DNA of 64,000 nucleotides, from the NCBI GenBank assembly GCA_951828385.1, contig OX639973.1:5926845-5990844 (forward strand). Direction: 5' to 3'. Origin of the DNA: an uncultured Poribacteria bacterium. Lineage in GTDB: Bacteria > Poribacteria > WGA-4E > WGA-3G. A program made the position numbers and the translations under genes. The notes below the pieces were generated by a model. It searched no databases. It was not told where the DNA came from and saw nothing but the letters and a program-made list of their open reading frames with translations. Below are positions 26,065-35,213 of the stretch, one piece after another. How positions within the stretch are numbered: position 1 is the first letter of the stretch; each line of letters opens with the position of its first letter.

Positions 26065-28071
26065 ATGTCAGAGAAAACAGGGACCACACTCATTGTCGCT
26101 GACAAAGGTCATCCCATGAGCTGGGTTTTACCGGAGGGTGCGATTTCTCGGTTCGGGCATGGAGCTGTGATGGCGATGGCAGTATCTCCGGATGGTACAT
26201 ACCTCGCAGCCGCAACCAAAATTGGGTTATGGTGGTATGAACTCGCGACAATGCAACCTGTTGCTCTATGGGAAACAGAACGAGGGATGCTGGGTGCCAT
26301 TACTATTTCTCTTGATGGGCGATTGGCTGCGACCGGCAGCTGGGACGGTGTTATCAAAGTGTGGGATCTCCAGCGGAGCACTTGCATTACAAAAATTGTG
26401 CGGCCAGGGTTAAAAGAGCCAGTCCCTAGGACGACTGCAATTCGGTCTCTTGCCTTTTCACCGGATAACCAGCACCTGGCCGCAACGGGTAGCCGTTGTG
26501 AGATTGTCTACACCTGGGACCCCAGAACCGGCACGCCGCTGGCTACATTCCATGACCCGCAAAGAGAAACCCGCAGTTCTTACCCCTCCCTCCCTCGACC
26601 CGTTGCTTTTTCGCCAGACAGTCGCCTGCTGGCGTGTACGGCTCCCGCCCGGACAACGGATGGCCCCGATGTTGTTTTGGTGTGGGATGTCGTATCTGGT
26701 GAGCGCATCGCCTGTCTTACCGAACAACCGAGCTTTGTGCGCAGCCTCTGTTTTTCACCTTGTGGACAAAATCTGGCGATTGGCGGCTATAAAGGCACAG
26801 TGCAAGTATGGAATGTGAAGACTTGGGAACAGGAGGGAGTCTATCAGAACTATGATGGCACCGCTCGCATGAGCGTCTGCTATTCACAGGAAGGCGTTCT
26901 TCATACTCTGGAAAATGCTCTGGAAAAAAACACTGTCGTCGTGTGGGATGTGGAACGTCATGAAAAACGCTACACGTACGTTGAAAAGGAATGGGAGATT
27001 AAAGAAGCACTTTTTTCAAGCAGTTCGCATTTTGTCGTTGCTGGTACCAAGGAATGGGCAGTCTGGTCACCCGGAGATACCAAACCCCGCAAGGTGCCGC
27101 ATTTACATGTCAGTTTTCCTGATTCCGTAGCGTTCTCACAAGATGGCAAAAAGGTGGCAGCCGGGTTTGTATGGTATGGAAGCACGCTATTATGGGATAT
27201 TGCCAACCCCATGCAACCGCCAACTTTTTTCAAAATATCCGATGACGCACACGCCGTTTCTGTGTCCACTTCAGAGAAAATTCACTCGACAGCGTTTGCG
27301 TATGATGAAAACAGTGTTAAAATAACCGTTAAAATTGGGGAAACCGATAAAATTGGGGAAACCGACGAAAACACGACATCTATGACATTTACACTTCCGG
27401 ACCCAGAGGCAGTGGTGACTGCCGCTGCACACGCCCCGCTACGACATCTCATCGCGTGCGCGGATAGCAAAGGGCATCTGTATGTATGGGATATGAGAAG
27501 TGGTGACGTACACTGTATGTTCACACACTCTCTCCCGTTAGAAGGGAATTGGGATGATGATAAGATCAGCCGCCTTATATTCAGCCAGGACGGTAAACAC
27601 CTTGTAAGTGTTCCGAGTTCTTCTGGCACGATGGCAAATCTATGGGACATCGATACGGGGAAAGAAATTCCGGAGTTCCGTGTCAACCCTGTCTATACTG
27701 TCGCGTTTTCACCTTGCGGTCATAAGATCGCTTGTGGCATGCTAAACCAAATCCGATTGTGGGATATCAATAGTTGTCGAACGCTCTTGACTCTTCCTCA
27801 TACACACCCCAGTTGTTACCCGCGTGCCTTGGCGTTTTCACCTTGTGGGCAATATCTTGCTTCTGGCGCGTGGTGGCATAGGGGCGTGGAAACAGAAAAG
27901 GTGCCTATTCGCTTGTGGGAAGTTGCCACCGGCGAAAACATCGCCACCTTCTGGGGGCACCCGACCGATGTCCAAGATCTCGCGTTTTCACCCGACGGCA
28001 CCCTCTTAGCGAGTGGCAGTTTTGACGGCACCATCCTCCTCTGGGACCTGAAATCCGTGATGAGTTCTTAA
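26065..28071 (+). CDS. WD40-repeat protein
   Basis: A 668-residue protein without signal peptide or membrane helix, so probably cytoplasmic. It contains about a dozen WD40 repeats with typical ends such as VIKVWDL, VVLVWDV, VQVWNV, IRLWDI and ILLWDL, and the GH/AFSPDGxxLA strand motif. It likely forms one or two beta-propellers acting as a protein-binding scaffold. AGGAGG precedes the ATG. There is no enzymatic domain, and the neighbours do not reveal a partner. Confidence 0.85.
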   Translation: MSEKTGTTLIVADKGHPMSWVLPEGAISRFGHGAVMAMAVSPDGTYLAAATKIGLWWYELATMQPVALWETERGMLGAITISLDGRLAATGSWDGVIKVWDLQRSTCITKIVRPGLKEPVPRTTAIRSLAFSPDNQHLAATGSRCEIVYTWDPRTGTPLATFHDPQRETRSSYPSLPRPVAFSPDSRLLACTAPARTTDGPDVVLVWDVVSGERIACLTEQPSFVRSLCFSPCGQNLAIGGYKGTVQVWNVKTWEQEGVYQNYDGTARMSVCYSQEGVLHTLENALEKNTVVVWDVERHEKRYTYVEKEWEIKEALFSSSSHFVVAGTKEWAVWSPGDTKPRKVPHLHVSFPDSVAFSQDGKKVAAGFVWYGSTLLWDIANPMQPPTFFKISDDAHAVSVSTSEKIHSTAFAYDENSVKITVKIGETDKIGETDENTTSMTFTLPDPEAVVTAAAHAPLRHLIACADSKGHLYVWDMRSGDVHCMFTHSLPLEGNWDDDKISRLIFSQDGKHLVSVPSSSGTMANLWDIDTGKEIPEFRVNPVYTVAFSPCGHKIACGMLNQIRLWDINSCRTLLTLPHTHPSCYPRALAFSPCGQYLASGAWWHRGVETEKVPIRLWEVATGENIATFWGHPTDVQDLAFSPDGTLLASGSFDGTILLWDLKSVMSS

Positions 28072-28292
28072 TCCAACATAGAGGCGATAAGCATTTGTGC
28101 TGTCCAATGGATGGGCAGTCCTGACCTATCTGCTTGTTCGGCAAACGCTAAAATAGATACCAGTGGGTTTGTACAGTCCGAAGCTAAAATTCCATTCCCG
28201 TAACACCAAGTTCACCTTTCAAGCAAGTGTCACCCGGCGTGGCACTGCAGAAACGGGAAGCTGGTGAAAGAACAACGAACTTTACTGTCCAA

Positions 28293-28450
28293 CAGGCACG
28301 GTGGGTTGCAACATAAACCGCGCATACACGCCGTGCCTTCGCGAATTCCCCCAACTCCTTCCTATCCACCTCATCCTCCTGCGATGATAACTTTTTCACG
28401 CGTGCGAGACACAGTGCTTGGAATTCAAAGGATCCCTATCAGCATCATAA
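28293..28450. repeat. 158-bp dispersed repeat, copy 1
   Basis: About 97% identical without gaps to 53963-54120. It starts with AGGCACGG, which pairs with CCGTGCCT about 35 bases later, giving a terminal hairpin. It contains no ORF of note. Confidence 0.85.
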
Positions 28451-28488
28451 ATCGGGGTTGCAAACCCTCCCAACAAGGGCCATAAGCC

Positions 28489-28589
28489 GGTAGGTGCGGT
28501 TTTGCGGTGTACACACCCAAATTTTGCCCACACGCGGAGACCAAATTTGTCTTTGCTTTACATTTGCGACCTGCATTCCCAACCGCACC
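28489..28589. repeat. Inverted-repeat element GGTGCGGTT/AACCGCACC, copy 1
   Basis: About 100 bp bounded by GGTGCGGTT (28493-28501) and AACCGCACC (28581-28589), containing the shared core CAAATTTGTCTTTGCTTTAC. A longer copy lies at 42996-43129 and fragments occur near 13016. Confidence 0.7.
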
Positions 28590-28951
28590 GGATACTGCCA
28601 AGAAAATACCGATAAATACTTAATCTTCATCGAACCGCCCCGCGCGCGTGGCGATAAGCATTTGTGCTGTCTAAAGAGAGGTGTCTCAACTCAATTTTAC
28701 GTAAATCCTATAAAATAAACGCCACTTCTTCCGTAATTTTTGGATAATTTATGACATTTTTTTCATTTTTGCACGCAAAGGGCTTAAAAAATTGCTCTAT
28801 ATATTATAGTATCAAATCTGATAAATTCGCATTTATGAGATTTTGAAATTCATAGCAAGGCAAATGTCCGAGGCGCAATAATACAGGGCGCATTTAGGCG
28901 GGTACGCCTCAGAATTGCGCGACTGCGAACCAATTTTTTCTTAAGGAGATT

Positions 28952-29932
28952 ATGGCATTACGAACCGAACTTGAGGCGAACCATTCTTTTGGCGAAATCA
29001 TCGGCAAAAACAAGAAAATGCAGCACCTATTCACCCAGATTCAAACGGTGGCAGCAGCGGATATTAGCGTCCTAATTCAAGGCGAAACCGGGACCGGCAA
29101 AGAATTGATCGCAAGATCAATACACGATAACAGCCCGCGAAAAATAGGCCCTTTCGTTGCCATCAATTGTGCTGCAATACCAGCCGAATTGATTGAGAGC
29201 GAGCTATTTGGCCACGAACGCGGGGCTTTCACCGGGGCAATCGCGCAACAGATCGGGAAGTTTGAACAAGCCAACACCGGGACACTTTTTCTGGATGAAA
29301 TTGGGGATATGCCACCAGCTTTGCAAGCGAAATTGCTGCGTGTATTAGAAGAACGGGAGTTTCAGAGGATCGGTGGCACAAAGACCATCTCCATTGACAT
29401 CCGTGTGCTGACAGCCACGCATCGGGATTTAGCGGATCCTGCCAAAAAGGATGCCTTCCGCTCGGACTTGTACTATCGACTTGCGGCGTTCACCATCCGG
29501 ATTCCCCCACTGAGGGAACGGCGCGAAGATATTGCTATCTTGGCACATCATTTCCTGAAAAGATATGCCACAGCCGCCGAAAAAACCATTCGTACCATTT
29601 CTACGGATGCCTTACAAATGTTGAAGCAGCACGACTTCCCCGGCAACGTGCGCGAACTGAAAAACGCTATTGAAAGTGCCGTTTTGTCCGAGACAACAGA
29701 CCTACTGCAACCGCAAAGCCTCCCTTCGTATCTGACCCAAGAGGGTACACAAGCCACTACAGAAGGTTCGGCGGATACCACTACTATTCTTCCACTCGAC
29801 GAAGTTGAACGGAGAGCCATCGTCCGCGCCCTCAAAGTGACAGGCGGTAATATGTCCGATGCGGCACAACGGTTGGGCATCGGTAGAAACACACTTTATC
29901 GGAAATTGGAGAAATATAACCTGCTACCGTAA
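28952..29932 (+). CDS. Sigma-54 enhancer-binding activator without sensory domain, copy 1
   Basis: A 326-residue NtrC-family AAA+ activator. Walker A GETGTGKE is at residues 44-51, the sigma-54 contact loop GAFTGA at 91-96, and Walker [10 protein letters not shown] at 111-119. The C-terminus is a Fis-type helix-turn-helix ([22 protein letters not shown]). Only about 15 residues precede the AAA+ domain: no receiver, GAF, PAS or FHA domain. Activity must be set by expression level, a partner, or DNA binding, as in PspF-like proteins. The gene is followed by three palindromes and a -24/-12 promoter, its likely targets. A nearly identical copy is at 43799-44779. Confidence 0.92.
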   Translation: MALRTELEANHSFGEIIGKNKKMQHLFTQIQTVAAADISVLIQGETGTGKELIARSIHDNSPRKIGPFVAINCAAIPAELIESELFGHERGAFTGAIAQQIGKFEQANTGTLFLDEIGDMPPALQAKLLRVLEEREFQRIGGTKTISIDIRVLTATHRDLADPAKKDAFRSDLYYRLAAFTIRIPPLRERREDIAILAHHFLKRYATAAEKTIRTISTDALQMLKQHDFPGNVRELKNAIESAVLSETTDLLQPQSLPSYLTQEGTQATTEGSADTTTILPLDEVERRAIVRALKVTGGNMSDAAQRLGIGRNTLYRKLEKYNLLP

Positions 29933-29939
29933 AAATGTT

Positions 29940-30045
29940 GTTCCAATATGGAACAGTGTTCCAATATGGAACACAACACACTGAAATCCGCTTTATCAAA
30001 AGCTCCGAAACCTACACGGCTTCCAAATGTGTTCCATTTTGGAAC
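29940..30045. promoter_or_regulatory. Three palindromic upstream activator sites (set 1)
   Basis: Palindromes GTTCC-N5-GGAAC at 29940-29954, 29958-29972 and 30031-30045. The first two are spaced 18 bp centre to centre. They lie 115-220 bp before a perfect sigma-54 promoter, the usual place for enhancer sites, and directly after the activator gene. Inference: binding sites of the adjacent activator. Confidence 0.75.
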
Positions 30046-30159
30046 ACTCGACAAAAAACGACTTTAAGCAACCCGATCATACCGCGTACCGCCCGTATCT
30101 CGCGTACAGCCTTGACAGACAAAGTATAACCGGGCAATGATAAGAACGTTTTCACCGAT

Positions 30160-30175
30160 TGGCACGGTTCTTGCC
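30160..30175 (+). promoter_or_regulatory. Sigma-54 (-24/-12) promoter 1
   Basis: TGGCACGGTTCTTGCC: the GG at 30161-30162 and GC at 30173-30174 are ten bases apart, matching TGGCAC-N5-TTGC exactly. It drives the phosphoesterase-like/CcdA fusion gene starting at 30251. The same 15-mer recurs at 45007 and 54166. Confidence 0.88.
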
Positions 30176-30250
30176 TATTCTTGCTTAATAGTGAAGTGTA
30201 AGTCGAATCCTGTATTGAACCTAATACAATGATATATGGAGCACTGAATT

Positions 30251-32422
30251 ATGAAGGCAATGAGACAACGCACTTTGAACGTGTCAAACCACAAAGTATC
30301 AAGTCGTGTCACGGATATTGCCGTGGCTGCTGATAATCTGCACCGCTGGCTTAGTGTGTTGCTGTCTCGTGTTGTCAAGGCTACTTGCTCCTCATCACTT
30401 CCCAGAAGCGATTCTGAAAAGTTTTCTCTTGCTCATCTGCTAATCTACTCACTCGTTTTTATTTTTTCACTGTTCACGTTTGCCGTTGACGCTGCCAATC
30501 CATTCACAATTCTCTATTCGGGTGAGGAATACGGCCAACTCGGTTTACACGGCTGCGGTACAGAGCAGATCGGTGGCTTGGCACATAGGCAGACGCTTAT
30601 TGATGACCTCCGCAGAAAACATGGGACAGCGTTGAATCTGCATACGGGGAATCTTATTGATCCGGCGGGTGCAAATGCTGAATGGATTTACCAGATTGGG
30701 CTCTCTGCACTCGATGCGATGAAGGTAGATGTTCTATGCCTCGGACCTAATGAATTGTCCCTTCCATTGGAAACACTCGCAGCATTTCACGCGGATTATC
30801 CAGAAATCGGAGTTGTTTGCGCCAATGTTGCTGTCGGCATGGAGACTCGCTATGTGATTCGTTCCGTTGCTTCAACGAATGTGGCAGTCGTCGGTTTAGT
30901 ATCTGAAAACTACGCACCTGAACTTCCGACAGTTGTATTGATACCACCACAAAACGCTTTAGCCAAACTGAAAACGGAACTTGTCAGCAAAAGTGATACT
31001 GTAGTTGTTGTATTTCATGCGACACAAGCAGAAGCACAGACCTTAGCCGAAGCGGTCCCCTGGATAGACATTCTGATTGTGGCGAATGAACAGCAGGCAA
31101 TTTTGGGGTGTGAAGACTCCCGTTGCGGTCAGCAAACGGTGATCGTGACAAACGCAACACAGGGTAACGCCATCGGCGTTTTAGAGGTGAAACTTGACAA
31201 GAAATTGCAGGTGCAAGCCTTCACCAACCGGCACCATGGGGTCTCTGAACAGATAACACCTGATGTGAGCATTTCGCGGCTCTTGGACGCATACCGGACG
31301 TTGACAATCACAGAGACCCCGTTTCAGACCGACACGCCAGAAGTATCTACCAACGCCATTCATATTGTCTATTTTCACAAGCATGGATGCCAAAAATGTG
31401 CCCGTGCCGTGAAAATACTCAAAGGGTTAAAAGAACGGTATCCGAACATCGTGGTTGACCAACGCGATGCCAAAACGGAGCAGACACTTTTGGAAGCGAT
31501 GGGAAGCCTTTACGAAGTGCCCGAAGCGAAACGGCTGACAACACCTGCTATTTTTATTGGCGATACCGCATTGATAGGCGAATTGGATACACAACAGTTT
31601 GAGACGGTTATTGAAAAATACCTTGACACCGGTGCCCCCTCACGATTAAAGGAAGCAGAAAGACAATTGGAGACCGCTGAATCTGAGATTATCAACCGCT
31701 TTCACGGGTTCGGCACCTTGGCAGTCGCCGGCGCGGGGTTACTGGATGGCATCAACCCCTGTGCGTTTGCCACCATCGTCTTCTTCATCTCCTACATGAA
31801 CCTCGTCGGACGCGGTAGGAAAGAGATGCTAATCGCTGGTGGCGCATTCGCTTTGGCTGTGTTTGTGACGTATCTCTTGGTCGGACTCGGCACGTTGTCG
31901 TTCATGAATTATCTCAACCAGTTTTCCGGGGTTGCCAAATGTGTCTATCTGATCGCCGCTGCTACTACTTTTACCCTCGCCGGGTTGAGTCTCTACGATG
32001 CAGTAAAGGCAAAACAGGGAAAAACGAAAGACATTCTGTTGCAGCTACCCCGTGCCTTGAAACTAAGGATTCACAAAGTAATCCGAGAACGGACGCGCAC
32101 TTCCGGCGTTATCGCGGGTGCTTTGGTCATCGGATTTGTTATCTCGGCATTAGAGTTGGTGTGTACCGGACAGGTCTACCTACCGACGCTGACGTTCGTT
32201 GCAGGCGTTGAGGACATGCGGGCACACGCAATTGCCTATTTGCTCCTATATAATTTGATGTTTATTGTGCCACTGCTTGTGGTATTCGGATGTGTCTATT
32301 GGGGCACCACCAGTATACAGTTGGGTGGTATTTTACAAAAACACCTCGTCGTTGTGAAAGTGGGAATTGGTTTCCTGCTTTTCGGACTCGGCACATGGTT
32401 AATGCTGAGCGTTGTCGCTTAG
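30251..32422 (+). CDS. Fusion of phosphoesterase-like, glutaredoxin-like and CcdA/DsbD-type membrane domains
   Basis: 723 residues. A ~55-residue N-terminal extension precedes a hydrophobic export signal (LLIYSLVFIFSLFTFAVDA). Residues ~85-350 resemble UshA/SoxB-type 5'-nucleotidases (GGLAHRQTLIDDLRR, LDAMKVDVLCLGPNE), but the metal-binding DxH and GNHE residues are replaced, so it is probably not catalytic. A thioredoxin/glutaredoxin-like domain follows with CQKC at Cys380 and Cys383. The C-terminal half is a CcdA/DsbD transmembrane domain with its two conserved Cys, Cys504 in GINPCAF and Cys638 in LVCTGQ. Likely role: moving reducing power across the inner membrane to exported thiols. It is preceded by a sigma-54 promoter and followed by a Cys-rich exported protein, a plausible substrate. 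Confidence 0.85.
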   Translation: MKAMRQRTLNVSNHKVSSRVTDIAVAADNLHRWLSVLLSRVVKATCSSSLPRSDSEKFSLAHLLIYSLVFIFSLFTFAVDAANPFTILYSGEEYGQLGLHGCGTEQIGGLAHRQTLIDDLRRKHGTALNLHTGNLIDPAGANAEWIYQIGLSALDAMKVDVLCLGPNELSLPLETLAAFHADYPEIGVVCANVAVGMETRYVIRSVASTNVAVVGLVSENYAPELPTVVLIPPQNALAKLKTELVSKSDTVVVVFHATQAEAQTLAEAVPWIDILIVANEQQAILGCEDSRCGQQTVIVTNATQGNAIGVLEVKLDKKLQVQAFTNRHHGVSEQITPDVSISRLLDAYRTLTITETPFQTDTPEVSTNAIHIVYFHKHGCQKCARAVKILKGLKERYPNIVVDQRDAKTEQTLLEAMGSLYEVPEAKRLTTPAIFIGDTALIGELDTQQFETVIEKYLDTGAPSRLKEAERQLETAESEIINRFHGFGTLAVAGAGLLDGINPCAFATIVFFISYMNLVGRGRKEMLIAGGAFALAVFVTYLLVGLGTLSFMNYLNQFSGVAKCVYLIAAATTFTLAGLSLYDAVKAKQGKTKDILLQLPRALKLRIHKVIRERTRTSGVIAGALVIGFVISALELVCTGQVYLPTLTFVAGVEDMRAHAIAYLLLYNLMFIVPLLVVFGCVYWGTTSIQLGGILQKHLVVVKVGIGFLLFGLGTWLMLSVVA

Positions 32423-32628
32423 GCACTGCTCAAAAAATATTGACACCGAAAGTCGCCTAAAGCGATACTCGGTGAATGTGAGGCGAAGCGTGTTTGCCTG
32501 TTACGATGGCGAATATTGTCGCGAGCCAAAACGCCTAAGTCTCTTAACTTGGGTGTGTTAACGAGGACGCTTCCATTAGGTAACGCGTCAGAATGTTTAT
32601 AATTTTTTTCAAAATAAGGAGAATTTTC

Positions 32629-33012
32629 ATGTATTCTAAGATGTTTAAACCTCTCACAATTTCACTTGTGCTAACAGCAATTGTCGTCATGTTCACGTTA
32701 ACTACCGCAGACGGGTGGGACGCACGCTCAATTTGTAGAGGAGTGGTTGACGAGGATTTTAACCCTGATCCCCCATGTGACATTTCAAGTGAAACGGCAT
32801 GCAGCAACACAAGTTATACAATTACGATAGAAGACGAGACACGAGACTGCTATTACGGTTACCCGGGGTACAAGTGCAAAAAGACACTAATTAAGCTTGA
32901 TCACGGTAATGCAAAGTGTGTATGGGAAAACGGTGCATGTACCACAGGGACTGGTGATAAGGAAGATGACTTCAACGATTGCAAAGAGAAATCAAGTACC
33001 CGGGATGCCTGA
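32629..33012 (+). CDS. Small exported protein with eight cysteines
   Basis: A 127-residue protein. ATG at 32629 is chosen because AAGGAG precedes it; the frame upstream to 32593 lacks a site. The signal peptide (ISLVLTAIVVMFTLTTA) leaves a ~100-residue mature protein with eight Cys, enough for four disulfides. It has no recognised domain. It follows the CcdA-like fusion gene by about 200 bases and may share its transcript. Inference: a secreted, disulfide-stabilised surface protein whose folding depends on the upstream redox protein. Confidence 0.7.
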   Translation: MYSKMFKPLTISLVLTAIVVMFTLTTADGWDARSICRGVVDEDFNPDPPCDISSETACSNTSYTITIEDETRDCYYGYPGYKCKKTLIKLDHGNAKCVWENGACTTGTGDKEDDFNDCKEKSSTRDA

Positions 33013-33355
33013 TTCTAAATCACCGTATATTGCTTCAAGTAAGGTGGAATGTCTCGCTAAATTGAACTTTACAGTTAAGATTGGTAATAGTTATTACAGT
33101 TACTCAGGGTTAAAATAAGCTACCAAGGGTAACCTAAGTTGCCACTTTTATGCTATGTAGATTTTAGAATTACTTATACACCTTATCTAAACGCACGGTT
33201 CGTGTACGTTGCTCTACGTACACGAATCTGTGTGTTTTGTCAGCAAAGTCCTAGAATCTATTTCACAAACAACCAATAAGCGCATCTTGTGGGGACCTGC
33301 CATATTATGAGATGATTTCTAAGGTTTCCCGTGAAAAACGAAAAGGAATTTAGAA
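33013..33355. other. Intergenic region with strong hairpin
   Basis: No convincing gene. An 11-bp perfect stem, TTCGTGTACGT (33199-33209) with its complement at 33216-33226 and a six-base loop, probably ends the upstream transcript; the following T-run is interrupted. A frame from 32897 to 33118 overlaps the Cys-rich gene and is considered a shadow. AAAAGGAA at about 33340 serves the next start. Confidence 0.55.
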
Positions 33356-34480
33356 ATGAACCGAATCTGTAAATTGTTTTTTCCTATGTTCTTTTGGCAA
33401 TTAAGCATAGGAATAGGAGGTAGTCAAATGAAAGCTGAAACCCTCATTCCCTTGCTAAACTTTTCAAGATCCCTTATCCAAGATGGAGAGTTTAAATTCC
33501 TCTATTATGAAAATTATCCAACGCCACCAGATGAGGTTGGATTAGTGCAACGTACAACGCTAGCATCTCAGGAAGCATACCTTCGTTCAGCCCATGAGAA
33601 ACGAGATCCGGAGGCATTCCGGAAGAAGGTTTTGAGGCTTATTGAAGCGGAAAAAAGATATGGTGGGTTTCGGGATTCATCTGAGTTTTTCATTTTCTTT
33701 GAAGCCAATACTGTCTTTCGCGTCCGTCATGATTCCACGGAGCATGAGCGCAAGTTTGACGTTTGGCTAGAACTGATTTCGACCCGCGAAAATTTACCAT
33801 CCCTTGAACTAAAACGGTTCTTTGGTCGAGGTGGACAATACATTTATTTACTCAATGTCAATCAACACCTTCAGGTTCGTCTCCCGCCTCTATTTGAGTT
33901 TTCCGCCTTTGTTGGGAGTGTGAGTAACGCAGACATAAAAGAATCACACCGGAGTCTCACGTATAGAACAGTGAATGCCGCAATTATGGTGCCTCCAACC
34001 CACTTCATTGATGCAACGCAAGTCCAGGTGGACCTGGTGGAATCTGATGGTGTGCCAGTTACCGTCATTACTCACTTTCCGTTAGAAAAAGTTAGGGCCA
34101 AGATTTATGTGCGTATTAAAAAGGGGTTACCGGAAGTTTTCCGACAGGAATACTATTATCAAAGTGAGTCTCCACAAGCGGATGCAGAAGGGTATTGGTT
34201 GCGCACAACTACGGATTACCGTGACTTTGAAACGATTAAAACCTTGAACCTCGCCTTTCCAATGGTGCGGGAAACAAAAGAGTTTCGCGATTCCGATGGG
34301 TTTATGCGGCGGCATAGTGTATACACAATAAAAGAGGCAGACTTCAACCTAGGGGTTTCTGAAAATTTCTTTGATGGAGACGAGGCAGATCTCGCTGACG
34401 ATGACGGCAGGCGTAAGCATATTCGCGGAAATACCCAAAAGGCAAAATCTGAAAAAAATCAGCAGGAGGCAACAAATTGA
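33356..34480 (+). CDS. Exported protein, possibly LolA-like
   Basis: A 374-residue protein with a short N-terminal signal (LFFPMFFWQLSIGIGGSQ). The beta-rich body ends with YWLRTTTDYRDFETIKTLNLAFPM and YTIKEADFNLGVSENFF. That pattern recalls outer-membrane lipoprotein carriers of the LolA fold, but identity is too weak to assert. The C-terminus is highly charged. Its TGA overlaps the TTG start of the next gene (TTGA), marking the first gene of a tightly coupled run to 40749. Confidence 0.6.
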   Translation: MNRICKLFFPMFFWQLSIGIGGSQMKAETLIPLLNFSRSLIQDGEFKFLYYENYPTPPDEVGLVQRTTLASQEAYLRSAHEKRDPEAFRKKVLRLIEAEKRYGGFRDSSEFFIFFEANTVFRVRHDSTEHERKFDVWLELISTRENLPSLELKRFFGRGGQYIYLLNVNQHLQVRLPPLFEFSAFVGSVSNADIKESHRSLTYRTVNAAIMVPPTHFIDATQVQVDLVESDGVPVTVITHFPLEKVRAKIYVRIKKGLPEVFRQEYYYQSESPQADAEGYWLRTTTDYRDFETIKTLNLAFPMVRETKEFRDSDGFMRRHSVYTIKEADFNLGVSENFFDGDEADLADDDGRRKHIRGNTQKAKSEKNQQEATN

Positions 34481-35172
34481 ATCAATTTTTGCGAATACTT
34501 ATTGGCTTGTTTTTTTGTTGCGTTTTGCTTGGGGGGCTTTGGCTGGCTTTACATCCCCGTAGTGAACCGAAAGTGGTAAAAATCTATAAAACCACCCTCT
34601 ATCAATCAGAACCTTCGGAAACGCCAGCAGCCAACACTGTTTCCGAAACGGAACTTTCTTTAGAACACCCTAATAATGGGCAGACAGATGAAGTGTTGTT
34701 AGAGGATTATACATTAACTCCCGAAGAGGAGGCAGAATTCTGGAAGTGGTTCACAAGATTGAAAGCGGAAAATGGCACTGAACTCTTCGATGAAGCATAC
34801 GCAGAATCAAATGAATTGGAAGAAGGGAATGAGCCAGAAGAAACGAACACCGATATAAAACTCTCATACGCGCAACTTGTTATACTTGTGAGAGAAACTT
34901 ACGAATTGGAAGATATCCTGGACGCATATGATATACACATCAAACCGCATGGAAAAGGAGTCTGCCCTTTCTGCTCCACAGTGGGTTTTCTAACCACCGT
35001 TGATCGTAGAACGCGGAGACCGAAATCTTGGGGATGCACTAATTGTAATGGAGGTGCGGGTGGTAACGTCACACATCGTTATGATTTCATTGATCTTGTT
35101 GCGAAAATAGAAGGTATTGACAAAAAACGCGCGGTACAACATCTTGCTGAAAGGGCTGGTCTTGTTGAATGA
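34477..35172 (+). CDS. Membrane-anchored protein with a DnaG-type CHC2 zinc-finger domain
   Basis: 231 residues starting at TTG 34477, seven bases after AGGAGG and overlapping the upstream stop. Residues 4-26 form one membrane helix, followed by an acidic, Pro/Glu-rich stalk (~40-130). The C-terminal ~95 residues strongly resemble the zinc-binding domain of DnaG primase: PHGKGVCPFC, then WGCTNC about 20 residues later (Cys163, Cys166, Cys187, Cys190), then a helix YDFIDLVAKIEGIDKKRAVQHLAERAGL. If the topology is N-in, this primase-type finger lies outside the cytoplasm, which is odd. Function unknown. Confidence 0.75.
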   Translation: MNQFLRILIGLFFCCVLLGGLWLALHPRSEPKVVKIYKTTLYQSEPSETPAANTVSETELSLEHPNNGQTDEVLLEDYTLTPEEEAEFWKWFTRLKAENGTELFDEAYAESNELEEGNEPEETNTDIKLSYAQLVILVRETYELEDILDAYDIHIKPHGKGVCPFCSTVGFLTTVDRRTRRPKSWGCTNCNGGAGGNVTHRYDFIDLVAKIEGIDKKRAVQHLAERAGLVE

Positions 35173-35213
35173 ATTACAAACTGTGTACACTAACACAAAA
35201 GGAGAAGTCAACG

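Larger units (their letters stand above)
28072..28951. other. Long repeat-built intergenic region upstream of activator gene 1
   Basis: No gene seen in 880 bp. It is a mosaic. 28293-28450 equals 53963-54120 with about five mismatches. 28489-28589 is an inverted-repeat element also present at 42996-43129. 28695-28775 matches 43292-43378. 28810-28951 matches 43653-43798, the leader of the second activator copy. GCGATAAGCATTTGTGCTGTC occurs at both about 28085 and 28654. AAGGAG at 28942-28947 serves the activator start. Confidence 0.7.

Noticed and set aside
32897..33118. A 73-codon plus-strand frame overlapping the eight-Cys protein
   Set aside because: It is out of frame with the signal-peptide gene, has no start signal, and its first half reads across Cys codons conserved in the other frame. 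It could hide a frameshifted tail, but there is no support.
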